A stretch of DNA of 35,850 nt from positions 1 through 35,850 of the forward strand of contig JAQWCW010000028.1 of NCBI GenBank assembly GCA_028705775.1. Direction: 5' to 3'. Source of the stretch: Eubacteriales bacterium. Its GTDB lineage: Bacteria; Bacillota; Clostridia; Christensenellales; Aristaeellaceae. The notes under the pieces are model-generated. The model was not told the origin of the DNA and searched no databases. It was given only the letters and a program-made list of their open reading frames with translations. Shown piece after piece: positions 16,654 through 25,301 of the stretch (the stretch's first letter is position 1; each line of letters opens with the position of its first letter). Position numbers and translations under genes: made by a program.

Positions 16654-17337
16654 ATGTACTGGGATTGGACGTATCTCTTGATGCTTCCCGGGCTTATTCT
16701 CGGGCTTTGGTCACAGGCGAGGGTCAAGAGCGCCTATGCGAAGTACGGCAAGGTGCTTTCCCGCTCCGGAATGAGCGCCGCCGAGGTTGCCCGCGACCTG
16801 CTTGAAAAAGGCGCGCCGGGCGTTACGGTAAAGCGCGTTGCAGGCGAGCTTACCGACCATTTTGACCCGCGCGACGATACGCTTGCCCTGTCGGACGGCG
16901 TTTTCGCCTCGTCCTCTGTTGCCGCAATCGGAATTGCCGCGCACGAGGCGGGACACGCAATGCAGAAAAACGACGATTACGCGCCGATGAAGCTGAGAAC
17001 GGCGATTGCGCCCGTTGTTTCGATAGGCTCGAATCTTTCGTGGCCCATTTTCATCATCGGAATCATATTCTCCTTTCAGCCCCTTGTTTTTGCGGGAATA
17101 CTCGTGTTCTCGCTTGCCGTGCTGTTTTCGCTCATCACCCTGCCGGTTGAGTTTGACGCGTCCCGCAGGGCGCTCAGGGCGCTTGAAAGCGGAGGCTATC
17201 TTGACGCGGGCGAGCTGAAGGGCGCAAAATCCGTCCTGACCGCCGCCGCGCTGACCTATCTTGCGAGCTTTGTTTCAATGGTTTTGCAGCTTTTGCGCCT
17301 GCTTCTTATAGCAAACAGCAGCCGCCGCAGGGACTAA
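16654..17337 (+). CDS. YugP-type membrane zinc metallopeptidase
   Basis: The 227-residue product belongs to the YugP-like neutral zinc metallopeptidase family (Zn_peptidase_2). HEAGH at residues 97-101 supplies two zinc-binding histidines and the catalytic glutamate; E167 in 'LPVEFDASRRA' is the likely third ligand. Hydrophobic segments lie at about 6-20, 117-160 and 195-220, so it is membrane-embedded with the active site near the membrane face. The substrate is unknown in the family. GGAGG lies 7 bases before the ATG. Only 4 bases separate it from the Rrf2 gene, so they are cotranscribed. Confidence 0.9.
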   Translation: MYWDWTYLLMLPGLILGLWSQARVKSAYAKYGKVLSRSGMSAAEVARDLLEKGAPGVTVKRVAGELTDHFDPRDDTLALSDGVFASSSVAAIGIAAHEAGHAMQKNDDYAPMKLRTAIAPVVSIGSNLSWPIFIIGIIFSFQPLVFAGILVFSLAVLFSLITLPVEFDASRRALRALESGGYLDAGELKGAKSVLTAAALTYLASFVSMVLQLLRLLLIANSSRRRD

Positions 17338-17341
17338 AAAT

Positions 17342-17770
17342 ATGAAAATATCCACGAAGGGGCGCTACGCCCTCAGAACAATGCTGGAGCTTTCGCTTGC
17401 GGAGGACGGGCTTACCTCCGTAAAGGCAATCGCGCTTGCGCAGAGCATAAGCGAAAAATATCTTGAGCAGATTATGGGGAAGCTTTCAAAGGCGGGGCTT
17501 GTAAGCTCCGTGCGCGGCGCGCAGGGGGGCTACCGCCTTTCAAAATCGCCGGAGGAATACACCGTTGCGGAAATTCTCGGCGCGATTGAGGGCAATCTGA
17601 CGCCCGTTTCCTGCATGGAGGACAGCCCGAACAAATGCCCGCGAAGCGGATTCTGCGTTACGCTTACGGTATATCAGCGGCTCTATGAGGCGGAAATGAA
17701 AACGCTTGAGTCCATAACGCTTGAAGAACTGCGCCGTCAGGCGCTCAGCCAAAGAGAAGAAAAGAGGTAA
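17342..17770 (+). CDS. Rrf2-family (IscR-like) transcriptional regulator
   Basis: The 142-residue product starts with 'MKISTKGRYALRTMLELS' in outline, the classic Rrf2 winged-helix N-terminus, with the recognition helix around 'ISEKYLEQIMGKLSKAGLV' and the wing 'GAQGGYRLSK'. Cysteines C91, C99 and C105 are spaced like the [2Fe-2S] ligands of IscR (C-x7-C-x5-C), so it may sense iron-sulfur status or redox. The dimerisation helix follows. The ribosome binding site is weak (CAGGG) and overlaps the end of the peptidase gene, indicating coupling. No isc/suf genes are nearby; the next gene is a mannanase. Confidence 0.9.
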   Translation: MKISTKGRYALRTMLELSLAEDGLTSVKAIALAQSISEKYLEQIMGKLSKAGLVSSVRGAQGGYRLSKSPEEYTVAEILGAIEGNLTPVSCMEDSPNKCPRSGFCVTLTVYQRLYEAEMKTLESITLEELRRQALSQREEKR

Positions 17771-17776
17771 ACCCAG

Positions 17777-19849
17777 ATGATGAAAAAGCTTGCCGTGTTT
17801 CTCGTGGTTCTGCTGCTCTCTGTCCTGCCGCTTTCGCTTGCCCTTGCGGAAACCGAAACGCTCAAATGGAATTTTGACAGCGGCATCGGCGCATGGGGCG
17901 TTGAAGGCTCATGGGAGTATCCGGCGGGCTTTTCGGCGGATAACGTTTCCTATGACGCGGATATGAAGGCGCTTTTGCTTTCTCCGCTTTCCTTTGACAA
18001 GAATAAGAACTGGTCTGAAATCAAGCTGAACATACCTGTCCAAACCAATCTGACGCCGTACCGCCTTTTCCGCATTACCCTTATTGCGGAAAGCGAAGCG
18101 TACAAGGCGGCGGGCGGCTCCTTTAAGGTGCAGCCGATTGCTATTCTCGCGGGCGGCGGCTATAACGCGCTCACGAATTCCGACCCGCTAAAGACCACCG
18201 AAAGGGACGGGCTTACGCGCCTTGAGTACGAAATGGGGCTTTCGAGCGATTTGGACGTCGTAAGCATTACCGTCGGAATCGCAGGAATCAACACCGCGTA
18301 CACCGGCAAGCTCTGGGTTGACGATATCGGGTTTTTCACAGTTGAAGAAGGAGTGTACACCGGAGTGAACGCACAGGTTAAGCCGGTTTCAAACCGCGAG
18401 GCGCAGAAGGCGGAGATAGCCGAAAGCGGAGAAATCGCGATTGTCGATAAAAACGCGACCGCAAAAACGCGCTCGCTTTTCGAGTACCTCAAGGATGTGG
18501 GCAAGGATTACCTTCTGTTCGGGCATCAGAACGCAATGCACCACGGAATAACGGTCAAAATGACAGACGGAACGGAGTCCGACGCGAAAAACGCCGTAGG
18601 CGCGCATCCGGCGATTATCGGAATCGACGGGCTTTCAATCGTTTCGGGCGCGGAGGGCAGCTATGCCCAGAGCGTTCAGATTGCAAAAAACGCGGATAAG
18701 AGCGGCTGCATTCTGACAATCAGTATGCATATGCCGAATTTCACCACCGGCAAGGGCTATAACGACATCACTGAGGGCGCGATTGCTGACGTGCTGCCCG
18801 GCGGAAAGAGCCACGAAAAGCTCAAGCAGTATCTTGACACCATCGCAAGCTTCGCCTTTGACTGCGTGTCTGAGGACGGCGAGCCAATCCCGATGATAAT
18901 GCGCCCGTACCACGAGAACAACTACGGCTGGTTCTGGTGGGGCATCAGCGGAGGCAATCAGTCTGAATACCGCGAGCTTTACCGCTTTACTGTCGAGTAC
19001 CTGCGCGACGTCAAGGGCGTTCACAGCTTCCTTTACGCCTACTCGCCCAACGGGCCTATCGGCAGCGAAAAGACGTATTTGCAGCTCTATCCCGGCGATA
19101 ATTACGTCGATATAATCGGAATGGACTATTACTGCATCAACATGAGCAAAAACTCCGACATATTCTTCGCCCAGCTTCTTTCGAGCCTGCGCATTTTGAG
19201 CGATATGGCGGAGGCGCGCGGCAAGATTTCCGCGCTCTGCGAAAGCGGAGTGTCGCAGGGCGACCTTGGCTACGGCGGGCTTGCCGTAAAGGATAACGGT
19301 GACTGCGAAACGTGGTTTGAGGATATGGCAGAGCGCATTATGGGCGACGAAAAGGCGCGGCGCATTTCCTATTTCCTCGTCTGGGCAAACTTCGGAGAAA
19401 AGCAGTTCTGGGTTCCGTTTGCCCGTCCGGGGGACAGGAACAGCCATGAGATGATTGACGATTTCACCGCCTTCTATAATGACGACAGGGTTATTTTTGC
19501 CGACAGAACCGGCGATATTTTCTCGCACGGCGCGGCGCTTGTTCCCGCTCCCGAAGCGCCCTGCGCGGAGGTAGTATTCCCGCTTGACAAGCGCTATGAA
19601 ACCAAGGAGGGCTACACCTTCCTTGCGAAGGTTGAACCTTACGGATGTGAAATTACGGAAATAACCTACACGGTAAAGGCGCATCCGGACGTTGTTTTCA
19701 CTCCCGCGCTGAACCCCGAAAGCGGGTTGTACGAGGCGTATGTTGACTTGACCGACGTAAAGAGCAACTGGTACGATACCGAGTTCACGGTAAAGTTCTC
19801 AAACGGGACGGAGCAGAGCTTCACCGGAGCGATTTCGAGAAACAAGTAA
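17777..19849 (+). CDS. Secreted GH26 beta-mannanase-like glycoside hydrolase
   Basis: The 690-residue product has a signal peptide of about 24 residues ending ALA. Residues 25-190 form a carbohydrate-binding-module-like beta-sandwich ('FDSGIGAWGVEGSWE' in outline). The GH26 catalytic barrel follows (about 215-575), with 'FGHQNAMHHG' at 248, the acid/base E380 in RPYHENNYGWFWWG and the nucleophile E489 in ALCESGVS. A C-terminal Ig-like beta domain of about 100 residues ends the protein. It should cleave beta-1,4-mannans or a related beta-glycan outside the cell. GAGG lies about 9 bases before ATG 17777 (a second ATG follows). The gap to the Rrf2 gene is 6 bases. A terminator follows. Confidence 0.9.
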   Translation: MMKKLAVFLVVLLLSVLPLSLALAETETLKWNFDSGIGAWGVEGSWEYPAGFSADNVSYDADMKALLLSPLSFDKNKNWSEIKLNIPVQTNLTPYRLFRITLIAESEAYKAAGGSFKVQPIAILAGGGYNALTNSDPLKTTERDGLTRLEYEMGLSSDLDVVSITVGIAGINTAYTGKLWVDDIGFFTVEEGVYTGVNAQVKPVSNREAQKAEIAESGEIAIVDKNATAKTRSLFEYLKDVGKDYLLFGHQNAMHHGITVKMTDGTESDAKNAVGAHPAIIGIDGLSIVSGAEGSYAQSVQIAKNADKSGCILTISMHMPNFTTGKGYNDITEGAIADVLPGGKSHEKLKQYLDTIASFAFDCVSEDGEPIPMIMRPYHENNYGWFWWGISGGNQSEYRELYRFTVEYLRDVKGVHSFLYAYSPNGPIGSEKTYLQLYPGDNYVDIIGMDYYCINMSKNSDIFFAQLLSSLRILSDMAEARGKISALCESGVSQGDLGYGGLAVKDNGDCETWFEDMAERIMGDEKARRISYFLVWANFGEKQFWVPFARPGDRNSHEMIDDFTAFYNDDRVIFADRTGDIFSHGAALVPAPEAPCAEVVFPLDKRYETKEGYTFLAKVEPYGCEITEITYTVKAHPDVVFTPALNPESGLYEAYVDLTDVKSNWYDTEFTVKFSNGTEQSFTGAISRNK

Positions 19850-19858
19850 TGCTTTTAT

Positions 19859-19900
19859 AAGCGCCTGAGGCGGACGGAGGCCCGCTTCGGGCGCTTTGTT
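19859..19900 (+). terminator. Rho-independent terminator after the GH26 gene
   Basis: AAGCGCC (19859-19865) pairs with GGCGCTT (19890-19896), with a GC-rich inner loop and a TTTGTT tail. Confidence 0.65.
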
Positions 19901-19954
19901 CTGCATATTTTCTGCCTTGCTTGCCCGAAATGCGTTAATTTCTGCGATTGTTTA

Positions 19955-19983
19955 GTGACAAAAGCGGATTAACAGCGTATCAT
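19955..19983 (+). promoter_or_regulatory. Promoter of the Nim-MATE-PP2C operon
   Basis: GTGACA, 17 bp and TATCAT. Transcription would start near 19990, about 23 bases before the first gene. Confidence 0.6.
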
Positions 19984-20012
19984 ATATGTAGAAAACATTT
20001 TCGGAGGCATTT

Positions 20013-20489
20013 ATGACAAGACGCGAAAGAGAAGTTACGGATATTGCCGAAATACTCAGGATTCTCGATGCTTCAAAGGTGCTTCATCTCGGGCTTTGCG
20101 ACGATGGGCAGCCCTACGTTGTGCCGATGAATTACGGGTATATATATGAAAACGGCGCGCTCACGGTTTACCTGCACGGCGCTAAAAAGGGATATAAATA
20201 CGACGTGCTTGCGAAAAACCCGCGCGTTTCCTTCGCGCTTGAGTGCGACGTTGTGCCGTTCGGCGGGGACGTTGCCTGCAAGTACGGAACGTCCTATTCC
20301 TGCGTTATGGGAAAGGGCACGGCTGAAATCGTTTCCGATTCCGCAGAAAAGCGCAGGGCGCTTTCGGTTGTAATGAAAACGCAGACGGGCAAGGATTTTG
20401 AGTTTGACGATAAGCTTGCCGGAGTCGTCGGTATCATCCGAATCACGGTTTCGGAGTTCACCGCAAAGAAAAGACCGCTGCCCGTATGA
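20013..20489 (+). CDS. NimA-like pyridoxamine 5'-phosphate oxidase family protein
   Basis: The 158-residue product has the opening 'RREREVTDIAEILRILD' and the motif 'VLHLGLCDDGQPYVVPMNYGY' in outline, typical of the FMN-binding split-barrel group that includes NimA (5-nitroimidazole reductase). The core 'LTVYLHGAKKGYKYDVLAKNPRVSF' follows. The substrate is not known; many such genes are general flavoproteins. Two cysteines at the 'DVACKYGTSYSCV' loop are common in this group. GGAGG lies 7 bases upstream. It heads a four-gene operon; the next gene starts 19 bases after its stop. Confidence 0.85.
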   Translation: MTRREREVTDIAEILRILDASKVLHLGLCDDGQPYVVPMNYGYIYENGALTVYLHGAKKGYKYDVLAKNPRVSFALECDVVPFGGDVACKYGTSYSCVMGKGTAEIVSDSAEKRRALSVVMKTQTGKDFEFDDKLAGVVGIIRITVSEFTAKKRPLPV

Positions 20490-20508
20490 TGAAATTTTGA
20501 GGTAAGGC

Positions 20509-22293
20509 GTGAAAGAGGATAACAGGCTTGTAAGCGAGCTGTACAACAAATATCTTCTGTCCTCCGTGCTGGCAATCCTGTTCAGCACGGTAGGGCAGAT
20601 TGTGAATAACGTCGTCATCGGCAACGCCGTAAGCAGCGACAAGCTTTCCGTTACGGGGCTTGTGCTGCCTATCTACTATGTGTTCGCGACCGTCGGCAAC
20701 CTTATGGCTATCGGCGGCAGCGCAGTCTGCTCGCGCCTGATGACGGAGAGGGAAACCCGCCCTGCGCGGGCAGCGTTTACCGTAACGTATGCTGTTACGG
20801 TTGCCGCCTGCATTCTGCTCGGCGCCCTGACAATCCTGCTGCTTCCCGCAATCATTCCCTTCCTCGGAACGCCGGACGCGCTTTATGAGGATGTATATCA
20901 GTATGCGCTTGTAATGTGCCTTGGCGGCGTTTTCACAGCGGGAATTTACCTCAGCTTCAATTTCCTCAGAATGGACGGAAAAACCGTCGCGGCTTCGCTC
21001 GTTTTCGTTGTTATGGGCGTTGTCAACGTGCTGCTTGACTATCTTTTCGTCGTCGTCGGCGATATGGGCGTTATGGGGATTTCGCTTGCGACCTCTCTCG
21101 GCGCAATGTGCGCCTCTGTTCTCGGCGCGCTGGCGCTTTTCCTGCGCGGCAGCTCCGTCCGCCTTACGAGAATCGGCATGAAGGATTTGCGCGTTTACGG
21201 CGGCGAAATTGTGCGCGTCGGAAGCCCCGGCGCGGTTGAAAACATTTGCATTCTGATTAAATCCTTCCTGATGAACCGCATTCTTGCGCCGCTCGGCGGC
21301 TCGCTTGCGCTCGGCGCGTACAGCGTTCTCAATTCCGTGAACGGCTTTGCGCAGGCGTTCATTTACGGCGCGTCAGGCACGATTGTGCCCTTTGTTGGCG
21401 TGTTTTCAACGGAGAAGGATACGCGCGCGATTCGCGGAATTCTTGCGCAGTCGCTCGTAAAGGGCGCGGCGCTTACCCTGCCTGTAATGCTTTTCTGCCT
21501 TATTTTCCCTGAAACCGTCGCGTCCGTTTTCGGTCTGTCGGGCGAGGCGGCGCTTTCCGTTGCCGTTCCCGCAATTCGGCTGTTTTCCTTGAGCTTCCTG
21601 CCCGCGCTTGTGGCAAACCTGCTCATTTCCCTGCACCTGAGCAATTCCCGAACGGCGCTTGCAAACGTGCTTACCGCCCTCAGAAGCTGCGCGCTCGTCG
21701 TTCCGCTTTCGGCGCTTATCGGCGGAACGCTCGGCATAAGCTTTATGTGGAACGCCTTCTGGCTTGCGGAAATCGGTACGCTGCTTGTCGCAGCTGTGTG
21801 GCAATTCATAACTTCAAGGCGCGACAGGGCGCTTTCGCCGCTCACCCTGCTTGACGAAAGCTTTGAAAGCAAGGGGCATGATTTTTCCTGCGCGGCTGAA
21901 AACAGCGTCGATTCCATAATGGAGTGCGTTGACGGGGTTCGGGAGTTCTGCGCGGGCGAAGATATGCCGCCTAAGAAAGCGATGCGCCTCTCGCTTGCCG
22001 TTGAGGAAATGCTGACCTCCATACGCGACCACTCGCTTATGGACGATAAAAACCTTACAATAAGCGTCAGAATCATGATTTCGTCCGGAACAACAATACT
22101 GCGCATAAGAAACCGCGGCAAGCTGTTCAACCCGCTTTCGTACTACGACAAGAAAAGGCACGGCGACGAGCTGGATTTGGACGCGGCGCTGGAGCTGACG
22201 GACTCAATCGGAATCAAAATGATTGTGGATACCTGCGAAATCGTTTATTATAGAACTACCTTCGGAATAAACAACCTTACGGTTATACTGTGA
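20509..22293 (+). CDS. MATE transporter fused to an anti-sigma-factor-type ATPase domain
   Basis: The 594-residue protein joins two modules. Residues 1-435 form a MATE-family antiporter with about 12 hydrophobic helices ('SSVLAILFSTVGQIVNNVVIG' type start). Residues 455-594 form a SpoIIAB/RsbW-like HATPase domain: N-box 'LAVEEMLTSIRDHS' (496-509), G1-like 'NRGKLFNP' (535-542) and the G2-like 'GIKMIVDTCEIVYYRTTFGINNLTV' region. The usual N-box asparagine, which binds Mg, is replaced by Ser504, so ATP use may be altered. The start is GTG 20509 with GAGGTAAG upstream. Together with the PP2C phosphatase two genes on, it suggests a phosphorylation switch tied to transport; the fusion itself is known in clostridial genomes. 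Confidence 0.85.
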   Translation: MKEDNRLVSELYNKYLLSSVLAILFSTVGQIVNNVVIGNAVSSDKLSVTGLVLPIYYVFATVGNLMAIGGSAVCSRLMTERETRPARAAFTVTYAVTVAACILLGALTILLLPAIIPFLGTPDALYEDVYQYALVMCLGGVFTAGIYLSFNFLRMDGKTVAASLVFVVMGVVNVLLDYLFVVVGDMGVMGISLATSLGAMCASVLGALALFLRGSSVRLTRIGMKDLRVYGGEIVRVGSPGAVENICILIKSFLMNRILAPLGGSLALGAYSVLNSVNGFAQAFIYGASGTIVPFVGVFSTEKDTRAIRGILAQSLVKGAALTLPVMLFCLIFPETVASVFGLSGEAALSVAVPAIRLFSLSFLPALVANLLISLHLSNSRTALANVLTALRSCALVVPLSALIGGTLGISFMWNAFWLAEIGTLLVAAVWQFITSRRDRALSPLTLLDESFESKGHDFSCAAENSVDSIMECVDGVREFCAGEDMPPKKAMRLSLAVEEMLTSIRDHSLMDDKNLTISVRIMISSGTTILRIRNRGKLFNPLSYYDKKRHGDELDLDAALELTDSIGIKMIVDTCEIVYYRTTFGINNLTVIL

Positions 22294-22308
22294 TATATGG
22301 AGAAACGA

Positions 22309-23088
22309 ATGATTACGAGCGAGATACGTGGGAACTGGAGAATTGACGCGCCGGACGGAAGGGGAATCGTTACGCCGCTTACGGCGGAGGAAATTCCCGA
22401 AATCGCTTTGCTTTACCGCGAAACGCAGATTAAAAAAGCCGAGTATCCGGAGCGGCTGAATCCCGAAAGCCCCGATTCCTTCCGCATAAGGGGCGGAATG
22501 TTCGAGGTGCATACCGAAAAAAGCCTTCGCGCGCTGCTTGAGGACGAGCGCGAAATATTCTGGCTCGCGCGCGACGAGGATGGCAAGCTGATGGGTACTT
22601 TCTGGTGCGGCATTTATGACGAAAAATACCGTCATCCCGAAAATATGCTTATGAAGCCCGAATTTTCGGACTACCCGCGCAGGGTTATCGAGGACACGGA
22701 CGGCGGCAGATGCTATTACATCAAGGAAGTCATAATCTGCCATGAACGCAGAATCAGGCGGCTTGCCGAGAGTATGTTCCTTTACTCAATGCTCGCGTTT
22801 TACAAAAGAGGCTTTCGGCGCGTCTGCGGCGAGGTTTTCAGGCTTCGGGAATATTCGTGCGGCGGGGAATGGGTAAGCGCCGACATGACGAACGAAAACT
22901 CCTTGAAAATGGTTCTGAGAACGAAGGCTGCGGAGGTCGGGGAGTTCAAAGTCAAGCGCGTTTCGTGCGACGGCTTTACGGCGGACATCACGGCGCTTAT
23001 GCTGTCGTGGGAGCTGCCGCGGGCTATGGACGCTTTGAAAGCCGAGCTTGATAAAATGGGAATCACAACGAAGGAGGGGAAAATATGA
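22309..23088 (+). CDS. GNAT-like N-acetyltransferase, putative
   Basis: The 259-residue product carries a GNAT-like central part: 'IFWLARDEDGKLMGTFWCGIY' (strand pair), 'YYIKEVIICHERRIRRLAESMFLYSMLAFYKRG' (strand and acetyl-CoA helix, with RRIRRLA in place of the RGxG loop) and 'NENSLKMVLRTKAAEVGEFK' (the N-x-x-S and following helix). The pyrophosphate-binding loop lacks glycines, so catalytic ability is uncertain. ATG 22309 is preferred because TGGAGA lies 6 bases upstream; an in-frame ATG at 22297 has no ribosome binding site. The stop overlaps the next gene's ATG (ATGA). The substrate is unknown; the position inside the operon suggests a link with the MATE-ATPase and the phosphatase. Confidence 0.65.
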   Translation: MITSEIRGNWRIDAPDGRGIVTPLTAEEIPEIALLYRETQIKKAEYPERLNPESPDSFRIRGGMFEVHTEKSLRALLEDEREIFWLARDEDGKLMGTFWCGIYDEKYRHPENMLMKPEFSDYPRRVIEDTDGGRCYYIKEVIICHERRIRRLAESMFLYSMLAFYKRGFRRVCGEVFRLREYSCGGEWVSADMTNENSLKMVLRTKAAEVGEFKVKRVSCDGFTADITALMLSWELPRAMDALKAELDKMGITTKEGKI

Positions 23089-25235
23089 AACAGTCCATAA
23101 AGCGCAGGCTGCTCAGAACCTTTCTAATTGCGCTGGGTCTTTTGGTTGTCATAAGCTGCATTTCCTCCTTTTACTCGCTCACGATGCTGAAAAACAAGGC
23201 GATAAGCATAAGCCGCGATACGGGCGCGCGCGCCTCGCTCAGCAGCGAGGATATGCTTACGGAGCAGGCGCTTTCCTCCGTTGAAAGCTTCGTTATGGAA
23301 AAAGCGGATTCGATACAGAAGCAGATTTACGATTTCGTTCTGACCCTGCGTGAAATGGCGGATTACGTTTCGTATCTTTACGAGCATCCGGACGAGTTTG
23401 TGAAAAAGGCGGTCAAAACGCCCGACGAGCTTCTTAGCGCCGGCGCAGATTTATCTCAGCCCCTTATGCACTGGCTGCCCGATTTGAAATCCCGCTATAC
23501 CGAGGAAAGCGTGCTGGAGGAGCTTTCCGTGCTTGGCAATATGGAGCCGCTTCTGCGGGCAACCCTTGTTAGCGCGCCCGAATTCTCAAGCAAATATTTC
23601 TCGACCCCTACGGGAATCAGCATCGGAATGGATACGGGCGTCGGCGGCAAAACGGGTATTTACGAGTACGACACCACAAAGGCGGAATGGTATACAGCCG
23701 CCGCGAAAATGTCCGCCGAAACCGGCGAAACATACATTTCCGATACCTACGAGGACAGCTTCGGGCGCGGGCTTTGCGTTACAATTTCCGTTCCCGTAAC
23801 GGCAAACGGAGTTTTCAAGGGCGTTCTCGGAGCGGATTTGCTGATTGGAAATATCAACGAGCAGGTGCTTAAAACCACCTTCGGCGACGGCGGATACGCG
23901 CTTTTGTGCTCGGCTGCCGGCAAGATAATCGCAATGCCGGATTTGGATAAAACCGATGAAAACATTGATAAAATTGTTGGAAAGAGCGCCGCGGAGGCGA
24001 TTCTCTCAAAAGACTACGGCTATGAGCTGACGGAGGTTAACGGCGCAGAGGTTTACGCCGTTTACGCGCCGATTAAGGAAACGGGCTGGAGGCTTTCCGT
24101 GCTTCTGCCCAAGGACAGCATAATCGAGCCTGCCGTAAAGTCCGCCGCCGTTATAGGCGGGATTATTTCGGGCGCTGAAAAGGATATGACGGCTTTTACG
24201 GAAAAGGCGAATATCCTGCTGCTGATAATGTATGCGGTAATCGGCATTCTGCTCGCCTTTGTCATCCGCAAGCTTTGCATCGGCATTTCAAGACCGCTTG
24301 TGCATCTTACGGAGGACGTAAGGAAAGCGGGAAGCGGCGAACTTGACTATAAAAACGACATCAATACCGGCGACGAGGTCGAGGTTCTCGGCAAGAGCTT
24401 TGAACAGATGACGGTTTCGCTCAAGCAGTACATTGAAAATCTTACCTCCGTTACAGCCGAAAAGGAGCGCATAGGCGCGGAGCTTTCTGTAGCGAGCAAC
24501 ATACAGGCGTCAATGCTGCCCTGCATATTCCCGCCCTTCCCCGAAAGAGCGGAGTTCGATTTGTTTGCAAGTATGCACCCCGCAAAGGAAGTCGGCGGCG
24601 ATTTCTACGACTTCTTCCTTACCGATGACGACCATCTTGCCGTTGTAATGGCTGACGTTTCCGGCAAGGGCGTTCCCGCGGCGTTGTTCATGGTTATCGC
24701 AAAAACGCTAATCAAGAATCACGCTCAGGCGGGGCTTCCCGTAAACGAGGTGTTCACCCTTGCAAATCAGCAGCTCTGCGAAAACAACGGAAGCGGGCTG
24801 TTCGTAACGGGCTGGATGGGGCTTTACGAAATATCGACAGGCCGCTTTACCTACGTCAACGCGGGGCATAACCCGCCGCTTCTTATGCGCGCGGGCGGCT
24901 CGTTTGAGTATCTGCGCTCCCGCCCCGGCTTTGTGCTTGCGGGAATGGACGGCGTTAAATACCGTATCAACGAGCTTTGGCTGAACGCCGGCGACAAGCT
25001 GTTCCTCTACACGGACGGCGTTACCGAGGCGATGGATACGGAGCACAACCTGTACGGCGACCCGCGCCTTGAAGGCACGGTCAATTCCGTAAAGGGCGAG
25101 GGCGCGCAGCAAATCGTGTACCGCGTGCGCGACGACGTAGCCGAGTTCGCGGGCGCAGCGCCTCAGGCGGACGATATCACAATGCTCTGCCTTTCCATAG
25201 TCGAGCAGGGCAGCGGAAAGCCGCAAGAGGAGTAA
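23085..25235 (+). CDS. Membrane Cache-HAMP-PP2C (SpoIIE-type) phosphatase
   Basis: The 716-residue sensor has TM1 (11-32), a large extracellular region of about 340 residues with a dCache-like pattern ('GIYEYDTTKAEWYTAAAKMSAETGETYISDTY' in outline near 191-222), TM2 (377-397), a HAMP domain (398-450), a coiled-coil and a SpoIIE/PP2C domain (about 490-705). Metal-binding motifs GGDFYD (504-509), ADVSGKG (523-529), YTDG (642-645) and ADDIT (695-699) are intact, so it should be an active Mn/Mg-dependent Ser/Thr phosphatase. Such enzymes usually dephosphorylate STAS anti-anti-sigma proteins; none is encoded here. GGAGGGG precedes ATG 23085, which overlaps the upstream stop. Confidence 0.93.
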   Translation: MKQSIKRRLLRTFLIALGLLVVISCISSFYSLTMLKNKAISISRDTGARASLSSEDMLTEQALSSVESFVMEKADSIQKQIYDFVLTLREMADYVSYLYEHPDEFVKKAVKTPDELLSAGADLSQPLMHWLPDLKSRYTEESVLEELSVLGNMEPLLRATLVSAPEFSSKYFSTPTGISIGMDTGVGGKTGIYEYDTTKAEWYTAAAKMSAETGETYISDTYEDSFGRGLCVTISVPVTANGVFKGVLGADLLIGNINEQVLKTTFGDGGYALLCSAAGKIIAMPDLDKTDENIDKIVGKSAAEAILSKDYGYELTEVNGAEVYAVYAPIKETGWRLSVLLPKDSIIEPAVKSAAVIGGIISGAEKDMTAFTEKANILLLIMYAVIGILLAFVIRKLCIGISRPLVHLTEDVRKAGSGELDYKNDINTGDEVEVLGKSFEQMTVSLKQYIENLTSVTAEKERIGAELSVASNIQASMLPCIFPPFPERAEFDLFASMHPAKEVGGDFYDFFLTDDDHLAVVMADVSGKGVPAALFMVIAKTLIKNHAQAGLPVNEVFTLANQQLCENNGSGLFVTGWMGLYEISTGRFTYVNAGHNPPLLMRAGGSFEYLRSRPGFVLAGMDGVKYRINELWLNAGDKLFLYTDGVTEAMDTEHNLYGDPRLEGTVNSVKGEGAQQIVYRVRDDVAEFAGAAPQADDITMLCLSIVEQGSGKPQEE

Positions 25236-25260
25236 CCGATTCCGGCAAGCATAAAAAATC

Positions 25261-25292
25261 GGCGGAGAAGCGCAATGCTTCCCCGCCTTTTT
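25261..25292. terminator. Bidirectional terminator between convergent genes
   Basis: GGCGG-A-GAAGC pairs with GCTTC-C-CCGCC around a 5-base loop and is followed by TTTTT. An A-run at 25252-25258 gives a U tract on the minus strand. Confidence 0.85.
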
Positions 25293-25301
25293 GAGATGGA
25301 C

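Noticed and set aside
18635-19684. 349-codon minus-strand frame opposite the GH26 gene
   Set aside because: It is a shadow of a well-supported secreted glycosidase.
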